The position numbers and the translations under genes were made by a program. The notes below the pieces were generated by a model, which searched no databases, was not told the DNA's origin, and saw nothing but the letters and a program-made list of their open reading frames with translations. Positions 32,344 to 41,044 of a stretch of 64,000 nucleotides of DNA are shown in pieces. Origin of the DNA: UBA5209 sp964625015 (GTDB taxonomy: Bacteria; Patescibacteriota; Dojkabacteria; SC72); assembly GCA_964625015.1 (NCBI GenBank), contig CAZUZI010000001.1, forward strand, positions 25,139 to 89,138. Reading direction: 5' to 3'. Positions within the stretch are counted from its first letter, which is position 1. The number at the start of each line of letters is the position of its first letter.

Positions 32344-33342
32344 ATGAAAAAAGAATCAAGAGATTTAAAAAACATATTAAGAAAATCACAGAATATATTA
32401 ATCCTTACACATAAAGGACCGGATTTTGATGCTTTCTGTAGTGCATTGATAATGAAGGAGTATATAAATACATACTATCCAAAGAAGAATGTAGTATTTA
32501 AATCTAGGCAAATGCCTACACAAAATATACCTCATATGGAAGAAATACAGATAGTGGAGGATATACATAGCGAGGGGGAGGATCTTATAATACTCACAGA
32601 TTCTAGTAATATGAGAATGTGTACAACAACAAAGGATACTATAAAGGAAAGTACTGCAAAGATTGTGATAATTGATCATCATGATACATTAACTGATAGT
32701 AGCAATTTGAGTATTAACAACAATATGAGTTCTGCAACAGAGCAAGTACTTGCTCTGTGTATGGATATGGAAGGAAGAAGATTTAGGTTAACGGAGAGTA
32801 TATCAATACTCGGGCAGATAGGGATCATTACAGATACAGGAAGATTCCTTTTTGAGAATACAACTCCACAGACATATGAAATTATGTCTAAGCTAAGGGT
32901 GGTATATCATTTTGATATAGAGGAATTTACCTATAAAAACAGTAAATTCCCATATGAATCACTACTACCACTACAAAAATATATTCAAAATATACATATA
33001 GATGAAGATATGGCATATACATATCTCTCTGCAGAAGATACAAAAGATATCGAAAAAGTTGCTGTAAACAGTGCTCAACGATTTGTAAGAGATAGGATAA
33101 TTAGGTATATGCACGGCATACACTGGGGTTTTGTTGTAAAGCCTTCATACTACAAGGATGATATATGGCAGGTATCATTTAGAGGTACTAAAGGATATCA
33201 AAAGGTAGATGAAATTGCAGAATTACTTGGAGGTGGAGGGCATGAATATTCTGCAGCAGCCAGAGTAGAGGCAAAGACAGTAGAAGATGTCATAAATATT
33301 GTATTAAATGTAATTAAGAATTATCTTTCTTCTCAGTCTTAG
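32344..33342 (+). CDS. DHH/DHHA1 phosphoesterase (NrnA-like)
   Basis: About 332 residues. The DHH domain has THKGPDFDAFCSAL (variant of the usual HxxPDxDA), LTDSS, IDHHDT and the later GIITDTGRF; the DHHA1 domain ends in LGGGGHEYSAAAR. NrnA-type enzymes degrade nanoRNAs or cyclic dinucleotide products; which applies here is not known. The frame opens at 32263, but ATG 32344 (MKKESRDLKNILRKS) fits homologues better. The 3' end overlaps the convergent small gene by 29 bp. Confidence 0.85.
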   Translation: MKKESRDLKNILRKSQNILILTHKGPDFDAFCSALIMKEYINTYYPKKNVVFKSRQMPTQNIPHMEEIQIVEDIHSEGEDLIILTDSSNMRMCTTTKDTIKESTAKIVIIDHHDTLTDSSNLSINNNMSSATEQVLALCMDMEGRRFRLTESISILGQIGIITDTGRFLFENTTPQTYEIMSKLRVVYHFDIEEFTYKNSKFPYESLLPLQKYIQNIHIDEDMAYTYLSAEDTKDIEKVAVNSAQRFVRDRIIRYMHGIHWGFVVKPSYYKDDIWQVSFRGTKGYQKVDEIAELLGGGGHEYSAAARVEAKTVEDVINIVLNVIKNYLSSQS

Positions 33343-33670
33343 ATTCTTTTTCTAATTCTTTTACTTTCCACATAAAGATACGACTTCGATCTTTTGCACT
33401 AGGATAATCTATTGCAAAGCTATACGCTCTTTCTAGAATTACTCTTGGTTTCTCTTTTGCCCATTTGATATACATAGATAATCTTTTCTTATCGCCAAGT
33501 TTACCTGCTAATCTTAACCCGTAATATTGATACTCTTTAGATAGATATTTATGACTATCATTAAGTACAACTTTTTTTTTAGATAGATTTGAAGTATCAA
33601 AAAGTTCCTCTTGTATATCAGAGTCTGTACTTTGTCTAAGACTTTTTAGAATGTCCTTTATTGAATCCAT
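33314..33670 (-). CDS. Unknown small protein downstream of lysS
   Basis: A 118-residue, highly charged and mainly helical protein; no known domain is recognised. The block EYQYYGLRLAGKLGDKKRL followed by SMYIKWAKEKPRVILERAY looks like a conserved core. It follows lysS on the same strand by 24 bp and is probably co-transcribed. No signal or membrane segment. Its end overlaps the convergent DHH gene by 29 bp. Confidence 0.6.
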   Translation of the reverse strand: MDSIKDILKSLRQSTDSDIQEELFDTSNLSKKKVVLNDSHKYLSKEYQYYGLRLAGKLGDKKRLSMYIKWAKEKPRVILERAYSFAIDYPSAKDRSRIFMWKVKELEKESKTEKKDNS

Positions 33671-33694
33671 GTGTGTATATTAGGGAAATATACT

Positions 33695-35242
33695 CTATTT
33701 CTTTTTCTGTGTACTCTTAAGTTTAAGATATTTCTCTAAGCTCTTTCCATATATTTTCTTGGTTGTAGAATCTATTTCCAATCTCATCTGTGGGAAGAAT
33801 GTGCCCTCTCTGCCAGAGGTATTTTCTAAGAACCAGAAGATCCTCTCACTCTGTCCATACCCGCTTGTAGGTGGCATACCGTATTCCAGCATCTCTACGA
33901 AATCAATATCAAGCATATGTGCCTCATCATCTCCGCTATCTCTCATCTCTTGCTGCTCTACAAATCTATTTAATTGATCTATAGGGTCATTAATCTCCGA
34001 ATATCCATTTCCTAATTCACTCCCAGCGATTAAGACTTGGAATCTTTCAGTTAGTTCCGGAGTATCTTTATGAGATTTTGCTAGAGGAGATATGAACTTA
34101 GGATGGTTTACAAGGAAAGCTGGACCAGAAATAGTTGATCTAATTACTTTCCATAGATTATCAATTAATCTGTTTCTGTTAATTTCCCCATTTAACTCTA
34201 TGCCATTCTCTTTTACAACTTTAAGTATCTTCTCATCGGTATCATTAAATATATCTACATTAAACCTCTCTTTCATAATCTGTGCATAATCAATCTCTTT
34301 CCACTCATTTGCTAAATCAAATGAATGGCCCCTTGTACTAAATTCCGTTTTTCCATATACCTTCTGTGCAATCTCAATAAAGAGTCTTCTTACCAAATCC
34401 ATATTGTCTTTGTAATTAGCGTATGCCCAATACCATTCTAATTGATAGTATTCCTGTAAGTGTTCATCATCCATTCCTTCGTTCCTGAAGTTAGGGCCAA
34501 GCGTAAATATCTTTTCATATCCTCCACCAATTAATCTCTTCTGGTAAAGCTCTGTAGAAATTCTAAGATAGAAGTCTTGATCTAATGCATTGTGATGAGT
34601 TATGAATGGTTTCGCATCAGCACCGCCTGTTACAGCCTCAAGCACTGGAACTTCAACTTCCATAAAGCCTTCGTTATTAAGGAAATCTCTTTGAACTTTC
34701 CAAAATAGTGCTTTCCTCTCAAAAAGCTTTACTTTCTCCTGATTAATTACAAGATCAAGATATCTTCTTCTGAATACCTGTTCTTTGTTAACAAGCTTCC
34801 TTGGAATAGGTCTAATAGTTTTGGCAAGTAATCGAATCTTCTTTGTAAATATTGATATCTCACCTCTTTTACTCTTTCCAATTTCACCAATAACTTCAAT
34901 GAAATCTGCAATATCAAGTAGCTCAAGATTCTCCCAATTAAGATATTCATTTGAGAGATCTCCTTCTAATAGATCCTGTTTTATCATTACTTGTATATTG
35001 GATGTTTGGTCCTTTATATCTATAAAGAGGAGCTTCCCGTGAGTTCTCCAAGCCGTTATTCTACCAGCGAGGCAAACCTGTTTACCTTCAAATGATTCGA
35101 ATTGATCAATGACTTTTCCAATTGTATATTCTCTATTTGATTTTGCAGGATATGGATTAATACCCAGCTGTTTTAAAGATTCGATCTTCTCTAATCTTAT
35201 TTCCCTCTGTCCTACCAAGTCGCTTTTTTGAGAATCTTCCAT
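33695..35242 (-). CDS. lysS: Lysyl-tRNA synthetase, class II
   Basis: About 515 residues. The N-terminal OB-fold anticodon-binding domain (CLAGRITAWRTHGKLLFID) precedes the class II core with VFRRRYLDLVIN, motif 2 in FRNEGMDDEHLQEYYQLEWY and motif 3 in PPTSGYGQSERIFWFLEN. Motif 3 usually reads GxGIDR in LysRS, so GYGQSER is a divergent form that keeps the Arg. The inner Met at 35242 (MEDSQKSD) is preferred over the upstream hydrophobic extension. The small unknown gene follows. Confidence 0.93.
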   Translation of the reverse strand: MEDSQKSDLVGQREIRLEKIESLKQLGINPYPAKSNREYTIGKVIDQFESFEGKQVCLAGRITAWRTHGKLLFIDIKDQTSNIQVMIKQDLLEGDLSNEYLNWENLELLDIADFIEVIGEIGKSKRGEISIFTKKIRLLAKTIRPIPRKLVNKEQVFRRRYLDLVINQEKVKLFERKALFWKVQRDFLNNEGFMEVEVPVLEAVTGGADAKPFITHHNALDQDFYLRISTELYQKRLIGGGYEKIFTLGPNFRNEGMDDEHLQEYYQLEWYWAYANYKDNMDLVRRLFIEIAQKVYGKTEFSTRGHSFDLANEWKEIDYAQIMKERFNVDIFNDTDEKILKVVKENGIELNGEINRNRLIDNLWKVIRSTISGPAFLVNHPKFISPLAKSHKDTPELTERFQVLIAGSELGNGYSEINDPIDQLNRFVEQQEMRDSGDDEAHMLDIDFVEMLEYGMPPTSGYGQSERIFWFLENTSGREGTFFPQMRLEIDSTTKKIYGKSLEKYLKLKSTQKKK

Positions 35243-35344
35243 TACAGGTAAAGAAAAAATTAATTGTATATACACGAATTATATCAGTAAAGCCTGGGTA
35301 AGAGAAATACTTTTGTATAGAGAAATTATTGAAGTTCTGCTGGC

Positions 35345-35370
35345 TATAGGGTCAGCAAGCCTGGCTTTAA
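35345..35370 (+). repeat. Solo REP-like element
   Basis: TATAGG, six bases, then AAGCCTGGCTTTAA (35357-35370). The same layout flanks the Y1 transposase gene at 42.5-43.1 kb. It overlaps the stop codon of the L,D-transpeptidase gene, so TAA of that gene comes from the repeat. Confidence 0.75.
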
Positions 35371-36224
35371 GGGTGGATTAATATTAGGTCTCCTTTCTCA
35401 AAGTTTTCATAGAGATATTTTGCGTCTTCTTCTAGCATTCGTATGCAACCTCCACTTCTTCTTACGCCAATGTTTTCTGCTGATTCATATACAGCATTTC
35501 CATTGGAGTCATACCACCAAATTAAACCATGAAGTCCATACCAGGAGTTCTGTCTGCCAGAGTAGTAGAAGGCCATCCAATACGGCATAAAATCGCCAGA
35601 TGGTGCTTTCGGATTAAGTCCTTTATCAACAATTGGGAAGACTCCATACACTTCGTACCCATCTTTTGGTCCAGAAAGTGATATCTCTTTTTCGACATTT
35701 CCATCTCTCCAGACATATAGTTTTTGTCTTGAGTTATCAATTTCAATATATCTTGCTGCGTATTTACCATCTGTACTAGGTAGTTCTTTAAGCTCAATTT
35801 CTACATTTGTATCTAATCCCGATTTAAATGATTTGTAAACATCATCAAATACAGTTGAAAGATCTGGTCTTACATCTTCTTTCCAATATGTAAATGATCC
35901 TTTATCATTAGATGCTAATCCTTTACCACCATATCCTTTCTCAAAATGAGAAATAACCTTATCTAGTACCTCTTGATATACCGAGCTTTTGTTCAATGTC
36001 CCATCTTTCATTACACTGTTACTTGGTAAATACACACAATCTTCAATATGGCATACAGATACAGTATATTCTGTCGCAGTACCCATATCTTCTTGTGCAC
36101 CTAATACATTACTTTGAGTTACTCTTTGACCACTTGTTAATCCGTAGAAAAGTATAAGGCTAAGAAGGATAGCTAGCTGTATATCTACAAAGAGGAGTAA
36201 TTTTGTAAGATTACTTTTTTCCAT
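35367..36224 (-). CDS. L,D-transpeptidase (YkuD) with membrane anchor
   Basis: A 285-residue protein with an N-terminal membrane segment (~8-28), a middle region and a C-terminal YkuD domain. The active site has GLHGLIWW and SGGCIRM (catalytic Cys), the standard HG...SxGC pattern. It cross-links or anchors to peptidoglycan, so the organism probably has a cell wall. The end coincides with a REP-like element. It is a single gene, divergent from glyS. Confidence 0.92.
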   Translation of the reverse strand: MEKSNLTKLLLFVDIQLAILLSLILFYGLTSGQRVTQSNVLGAQEDMGTATEYTVSVCHIEDCVYLPSNSVMKDGTLNKSSVYQEVLDKVISHFEKGYGGKGLASNDKGSFTYWKEDVRPDLSTVFDDVYKSFKSGLDTNVEIELKELPSTDGKYAARYIEIDNSRQKLYVWRDGNVEKEISLSGPKDGYEVYGVFPIVDKGLNPKAPSGDFMPYWMAFYYSGRQNSWYGLHGLIWWYDSNGNAVYESAENIGVRRSGGCIRMLEEDAKYLYENFEKGDLILIHP

Positions 36225-36304
36225 ATATTTATAATATACATATATTTTATTAATGGGTAAAGAATATAGTATAATAATTTGTTTATATTAACATTTACCA
36301 ATAC

Positions 36305-37597
36305 ATGGCACAGGATATTCTTCAAAAGATAACTGCACTTGCAAAAAGGAGAGGCATAATTTTTCCAAACTCAGAAATATATGGTGGTATCGGTGGTTTC
36401 TATGACTATGGTCCTGTTGGTGTAGAGATGAAGAACAATCTTAAGAGATTATGGTGGAAATATATGGTTGATAGAAGGGAAAATGTTGTAGGTATTGATG
36501 GCTCAATAATTACACATCCTAAAGTATGGGAGGCTTCTGGTCATGTTGATGGTTTTGCAGATGAGGTTGTTGAGTGTAAACAGTGTCATCAGAGATTTAG
36601 GTCAGAAGATATTGATGGGAAATGTCCAAAGTGTGGTGGGAAAGAGTTCACAGAATCTAGGAAGTACAATATGTTGTTTAAAACCGAAATAGGTGTTGTA
36701 GAGGGTGATAAAGTTCCTGCATATTTAAGAGGGGAGGCTTGTCAGACTATTTATTTAGATTTTTTGAATGTTGTTGATTCCACCAGACAAAGAATTCCAT
36801 TTGGTATTGCTCAAATTGGAAAAGCATTTAGAAATGAGGTTACACCAAACAAATTAACATTTAGAACTAGGGAATTTGAGCAGTGGGATTTACAATTCTT
36901 TGTACATCCAGATGAAATTTCAAGTTGGTTTGAATATTGGAAAGAAGAGAGAATGAAGTTCTACAAAATGCTGTATAGGAAACAGGATAATCTGCGTTTC
37001 TATGAACATCCAAAAGACAAATTAGTCTTCTATGCAAAAAAAGCGTTTGATATTGAATATATGTGTCCATGGGGTTGGGCAGAAAATGAGGGTATACATT
37101 GGAGAGGTGACTATGATTTAACACAGCATAGTAAATTCTCAGGTAAGGATCTTTCATATACAGATCCACAGACAAATGAAAAATATATTCCTAATATTGT
37201 AGAAACATCTGGTGGTGTCGATAGAACTATGTTCTTCTTACTACTTGATGCATATGAGGAAGAGGATTTGGGAGATGGTAGCATTAGAACTGTTTTAAAA
37301 ATTCATCCAGATGTTGCAGCATACAAGGCAGCAGTATTCCCATTGGTTGGTAACAAGAGTGAAATATCTGGCAAGGCGAGAGGGGTATTTGATCTGCTAT
37401 CAGACAAGATTAAAGTTGTATGGGATGATAGAGGTAATATAGGTAAGAGATATAGATATCAGGACGAAATAGGTACGCCATACTGTATTACAATTGATTA
37501 TGAGACATTAGAGAACGATACAGTTACTGTAAGAGATAGGGATACAATGAAACAGAGAAGGGTAAAGATTGAGGATCTAATTAGCACAATATTGTAA
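36305..37597 (+). CDS. glyS: Glycyl-tRNA synthetase, single-chain alpha2 type
   Basis: A 430-residue class II enzyme. It starts with ALAKRRGIIFPNSEIYGGI and shows GGFYDYGPVGVEMKNN, typical of the homodimeric GlyRS of archaea, eukaryotes and many bacteria, not the alpha/beta type. A zinc ribbon (CKQC...CPKC) is inserted near residue 95-125, motif 2 is in FRNEVTPNKLTFRTREFEQ and motif 3 in VVETSGGVDRTMFFLL with the last Gly of GVDR. A C-terminal anticodon domain is complete. Confidence 0.95.
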   Translation: MAQDILQKITALAKRRGIIFPNSEIYGGIGGFYDYGPVGVEMKNNLKRLWWKYMVDRRENVVGIDGSIITHPKVWEASGHVDGFADEVVECKQCHQRFRSEDIDGKCPKCGGKEFTESRKYNMLFKTEIGVVEGDKVPAYLRGEACQTIYLDFLNVVDSTRQRIPFGIAQIGKAFRNEVTPNKLTFRTREFEQWDLQFFVHPDEISSWFEYWKEERMKFYKMLYRKQDNLRFYEHPKDKLVFYAKKAFDIEYMCPWGWAENEGIHWRGDYDLTQHSKFSGKDLSYTDPQTNEKYIPNIVETSGGVDRTMFFLLLDAYEEEDLGDGSIRTVLKIHPDVAAYKAAVFPLVGNKSEISGKARGVFDLLSDKIKVVWDDRGNIGKRYRYQDEIGTPYCITIDYETLENDTVTVRDRDTMKQRRVKIEDLISTIL

Positions 37598-37603
37598 GCA
37601 AAA

Positions 37604-37633
37604 AGGGGCGCCCGACCCTCCACGGACGCCCCT
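37604..37633 (-). terminator. Hairpin terminator for the greA-like gene (possibly also glyS)
   Basis: AGGGGCG plus CCG (37604-37614) pairs with CGG plus CGCCCCT (37623-37633) with one offset, loop ACCCTCCA. On the minus strand a T5 run follows; on the plus strand only CTCTTTAC, so it acts best for the minus-strand gene. Confidence 0.75.
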
Positions 37634-37656
37634 CTTTACAGTCCAACGTGAATGGT

Positions 37657-38127
37657 CTAGCAAACATCAAGAATCTTATATTCCGTAATATTTCCCCTTA
37701 TCTTTACTTTAACAGTATTGCCAGATTGAGATTTCATTAATGCTGAACCAAGTGGTGAGTCATCTGATATGTAATTCTTTTCTGGATCTGCTTCAATCGA
37801 GGAAACTATCTTTACATCGAATATCTTATGTCCCTGTTTTAATTTTACAGTTGAACCAAGACCTACTTTAAAAGGTTCACAAACCTCTTTGTCCTCCAAG
37901 ATCTCTGCATTATCTAAGATATCACTGATCTCTTCCATTCTTCTTTCGACAACTTCCTTTTCTTCTAAGATTTCACCTAGTTGGACATCGTCCTCACTTA
38001 GATCATCTTTTCTTGCCTCTTCTAATCTATCTGCGATTTCTTTAAGAACAACTTCGTCTAAATTCTTTAATTCTTCAATTAATTCGAATTTCTTTTCTGC
38101 CGTTATACTGTATTTTTCTTTTTTCAT
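37657..38127 (-). CDS. GreA/GreB-type elongation factor, divergent paralogue
   Basis: A 156-residue protein with an N-terminal coiled coil (tip KDDLSEDDVQLGE with acidic residues like those GreA uses in the polymerase channel) and a C-terminal FKBP-like domain (GSTVKLKQGHKIFDVKIV, SDDSPLGSALMKSQSGNTV). Gre factors rescue backtracked RNA polymerase. A second, more canonical GreA is encoded at 39070. It lies 70 bp after trmD on the same strand. Confidence 0.85.
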   Translation of the reverse strand: MKKEKYSITAEKKFELIEELKNLDEVVLKEIADRLEEARKDDLSEDDVQLGEILEEKEVVERRMEEISDILDNAEILEDKEVCEPFKVGLGSTVKLKQGHKIFDVKIVSSIEADPEKNYISDDSPLGSALMKSQSGNTVKVKIRGNITEYKILDVC

Positions 38128-38197
38128 GAGGGTGTTTACTAAAATATTAGTATTAAGATTGTAGAATATTTAGTAGATCTAAACAAGGTCAAAGTAT

Positions 38198-38851
38198 TTA
38201 CTCATTCATCTTGAGTGAATTTTTGTCTCTCCATTCCTTAATTTCTTTATGATTACCTGACAGTAAGACATCAGGAACTTTCCAATCATTAAATTCTGAA
38301 GGTTTAGTATATTGTGGGAAATCAAGTACATCATTTGTAAAAGATTCTGCTAGAAGAGATTCTTCATTACCAAGTACTCCAGGAATTAATCTAGTAATAC
38401 CATCTATTAGAACTAGAGCAGGTATCTCTCCACCAGAGAGTACATATTCTCCAATAGAGAATTCGTAGTCTATGAGATAGTCATGTATCCTTTGATCAAA
38501 TCCCTCGTAATGTCCACAAAGTACTATGTAATGGGCATTCTTATCCTTAGATAGTTGTACAAGTTTGTTCTGTACTAACTTCTCTCCCTTTGGTGTGGTC
38601 ATGAATACCTTACTATTTTCCTTTCTTAAATCATTTAATGCATTAAATACAGGCTCAACTTTCATAACCATTCCAGGTCCACCACCGTAAGGAGTGTCGT
38701 CTACTGTACTGTGTTTGTCTGTACTCCAGTCTCTAAGATTGTGTACTACAATCTCAACTAATTCCTTCTCTTGTGCTCTTTTAACTATACTACTGTTAAT
38801 ATATGCAGATATTGATTCTGGGAAAATTGTAAGTATATCAAACTTGATCAT
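38198..38851 (-). CDS. trmD: tRNA (guanine-N1)-methyltransferase TrmD
   Basis: A 217-residue SPOUT enzyme making m1G37 in tRNAs such as tRNA-Pro. It has FDILTIFPESISAYINSSIV, the DDTPYGGGPGMVMK block, GHYEGFDQRI and the trefoil-knot SAM site SIGEYVLSGGEIPALVLID. Slightly shorter than the E. coli enzyme. Its start is 32 bp after tRNA-Glu on the same strand, so both may share a transcript. Confidence 0.96.
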   Translation of the reverse strand: MIKFDILTIFPESISAYINSSIVKRAQEKELVEIVVHNLRDWSTDKHSTVDDTPYGGGPGMVMKVEPVFNALNDLRKENSKVFMTTPKGEKLVQNKLVQLSKDKNAHYIVLCGHYEGFDQRIHDYLIDYEFSIGEYVLSGGEIPALVLIDGITRLIPGVLGNEESLLAESFTNDVLDFPQYTKPSEFNDWKVPDVLLSGNHKEIKEWRDKNSLKMNE

Positions 38852-38883
38852 GAAAATGTGCCATGCTAAGTTAGCTAGACAAA

Positions 38884-38955
38884 TACCGCTACGGGGAATC
38901 GGACCCCGATTGCATGATTGAGAATCATGTGTCCTAACCGTTAGACGATAGCGGC
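38884..38955 (-). tRNA. tRNA-Glu (anticodon CTC), CCA not encoded
   Basis: On the minus strand: acceptor GCCGCTA/TAGCGGT (G1-U72 wobble), D arm GTCT...GGAC, anticodon stem CATGA/TCATG with loop TTCTCAA (anticodon CTC), T stem CGGGG/CCCCG. The T loop reads TCCGATT, with C where U55 is nearly universal. The D-arm TCGTCTAACGGTTAGGACA is typical of glutamate tRNAs. The 3' end is followed by TTTG, not CCA. Confidence 0.88.
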
Positions 38956-39069
38956 ATATTTCGGGTAGTATTTTATCATAAAAGTTGTAATTCGTCTTTA
39001 GATCAATGTGTTGACATTAAACTTTTAACCGTATATTATTCCTCGGATATAACATTGAGTATTACTACA

Positions 39070-39540
39070 ATGGCAGGGATGCAAGAACAAATACTGCTAA
39101 CAAAAGAAGGTTTTAAGAAATTACAGGAGGAGCTTAAAAGGCGAGAGGGTGAAATAAAGAAGAAGCTTCAAGAAACTCTTAATCAAATGAGAAGTCAGGG
39201 AGACCTAAAAGAGAATGATGGTTATTCTATTGCTGTCGAAGAATTTCAAAACAATGAGGAAAGAATATTAGAGATAAAAAATATGATAGAGAATGCTAAA
39301 ATTGTTGTTAAGAATAAATCGAATAAGGTAGAAGTAGGAAGTAAAGTTACAATAAAGGATGAGAAAGCAAACGAAAAAACATATACCATTGTAGGTCTCC
39401 AAGAAGGTAATCCACTTGAGATGAAAATATCATATGATTCCCCTATCGGTAAATCTTTAATGGGGAAGAAGAGTGGAGATAGTATAAAAATATCACTTCC
39501 TTCAGGAGAGGTATCATACAAAGTTCTAAGTGTAGAATAG
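39070..39540 (+). CDS. greA: Transcription elongation factor GreA
   Basis: About 156 residues. The N-terminal coiled coil has the tip motif GDLKENDGYSIA (canonical GDLSENAEY...), whose acidic residues position a metal in the RNA polymerase active site. The C-terminal domain contains VGSKVTIKDE, the YTIVG strand and SYDSPIGKSLMGKKSGD. The start is placed at ATG 39070 (MAGMQEQILLTKEGF); an earlier ATG at 39055 adds five residues. It is convergent with the UMP kinase gene. Confidence 0.93.
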   Translation: MAGMQEQILLTKEGFKKLQEELKRREGEIKKKLQETLNQMRSQGDLKENDGYSIAVEEFQNNEERILEIKNMIENAKIVVKNKSNKVEVGSKVTIKDEKANEKTYTIVGLQEGNPLEMKISYDSPIGKSLMGKKSGDSIKISLPSGEVSYKVLSVE

Positions 39541-39541
39541 G

Positions 39542-40246
39542 TTAAGGATGTAAGAAAGTTCCCTCATTAAGTATTTCTTTTATCTCTTTACCTTCATCGA
39601 GTAATTTACCACCAGTAACAAGGAACGAGATATTTTTCTTTTCACTATACATTGCACACTGTGTATCTACTGGGATATGGGAATTAGGTGTATGTGTTTG
39701 TCCTGGCATAATGGAAAACATTTTAAAATACTCTTGCCATGTCATATCCTTTATAGCTTTTGCATCAAAGAAAGCCTTTGGATCTTTATCATATATAGCA
39801 TCAATATTTGACACCTTATACACCTTATCTATCTCAAGTATATCTGCAAATACTGCACAGTCCATGTCTGTACTCCAACCAACCTTTAACCCACCACTAA
39901 CCATATATGCTTTTGTAGAGGATTGTAGATATTCATATGCATCTCCCAATCTCTTTGGGACAAATATCTCTTTATCATCAATATATGAAGCTAGTATTGT
40001 TGCATTTGTTTGAGTTAAAGACATTGCAATATCATGAATATCTTCCTCTTTGTTAATATTTTCTGACACTTTCTGTTGCATATCTCTTGAAATACCACCA
40101 CCGCCAGTAACAAGTACAATTCTGTCATATTCACTCTTAGCCTCCATATACCATTTCTTTACTCGTCTAAAAAGATCAAAATTGATATTAAGAAGATGAT
40201 CATAAAGGATTGAACCGCCAACTTTTAAGACAATACTCTTTTTCAT
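39542..40246 (-). CDS. pyrH: UMP kinase-like amino acid kinase family protein
   Basis: A 234-residue kinase with LKVGGSILYD, VTGGGGISRD and the nucleotide-binding block YKVSNIDAIYDKDPK. This is the UMP kinase branch, closer in look to the archaeal-type enzyme than to E. coli PyrH. Expected reaction: UMP + ATP to UDP + ADP. It is the last gene of a CAP-protein/membrane-protein/kinase unit and overlaps the preceding gene by 4 bp. Confidence 0.8.
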   Translation of the reverse strand: MKKSIVLKVGGSILYDHLLNINFDLFRRVKKWYMEAKSEYDRIVLVTGGGGISRDMQQKVSENINKEEDIHDIAMSLTQTNATILASYIDDKEIFVPKRLGDAYEYLQSSTKAYMVSGGLKVGWSTDMDCAVFADILEIDKVYKVSNIDAIYDKDPKAFFDAKAIKDMTWQEYFKMFSIMPGQTHTPNSHIPVDTQCAMYSEKKNISFLVTGGKLLDEGKEIKEILNEGTFLHP

Positions 40247-41034
40247 AGGTTTAAGATTAAAATTAGTGCTAGTATGCTATACAGGAATGGGAGCAAGTAA
40301 TCTGATAGTTTTACTTTACCTGCGAAACGAATATTCCATAACGAGAGAATTAGATAGAAAGCCAATGTTGAGACAGCTGGTATTGTAAATATATTTGAGA
40401 AGAAAAATATACCAGAGAAGACAGCAACAAATATAGAGGAGAAGAATGAAATTATTGCACCTTCAATACTCTCTCTACTGTGTATTTTTATATCAAACCA
40501 GAACAGAAGTAGGGAAGTAAAGAATATTAAAGCTATAAATGGAAGTATATCTAATCCTAATCTCACATATACACTTAATATGAGGAAGAAACTTGATATA
40601 CAGATAAAATCAAATACAGCTCTAGTCTGTGAAGCAATTGTGTATACCTTTGATAATGAAGTTTTTACATTAAGGAATAGTATCAATATCTGTATTGAAG
40701 ATATTGCGATAAGAATATAATCCATTAATGGAGATGTATTGTAGTATATATAGACTAGAAGTGATGAGTAGAATATGGAAGGTAATATAAAATATGAAAA
40801 GAATCTATCTTTTATAGAAATCCTTTGTATAACTTCACTATATTGAGATATTTTCTTACCTGAATAAAGTGTAAATGCTCTAGCAAACCATGTTAACAGA
40901 AGCAGAAGTCCCAATATACCAACTCCAATGTACAGATATCCCCCTGAGTGAGTCATATATGAAAAAGACAGCGTAATAGCCGTTAGAAGAGCAATGTAGA
41001 GTAACTCATTTTTTATATCAATATTTTTTTTCAT
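40243..41034 (-). CDS. Unknown polytopic membrane protein
   Basis: A 263-residue protein with about eight hydrophobic segments and short charged loops; no motif I recognise. The most polar part is around KIHSRESIEGA, between two segments. It overlaps the UMP kinase gene by 4 bp and follows the CAP-domain gene by 10 bp on the same strand, so all three are probably one operon. Function unknown. Confidence 0.65.
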   Translation of the reverse strand: MKKNIDIKNELLYIALLTAITLSFSYMTHSGGYLYIGVGILGLLLLLTWFARAFTLYSGKKISQYSEVIQRISIKDRFFSYFILPSIFYSSLLVYIYYNTSPLMDYILIAISSIQILILFLNVKTSLSKVYTIASQTRAVFDFICISSFFLILSVYVRLGLDILPFIALIFFTSLLLFWFDIKIHSRESIEGAIISFFSSIFVAVFSGIFFFSNIFTIPAVSTLAFYLILSLWNIRFAGKVKLSDYLLPFLYSILALILILNL

Positions 41035-41044
41035 TTAGGCAGTC

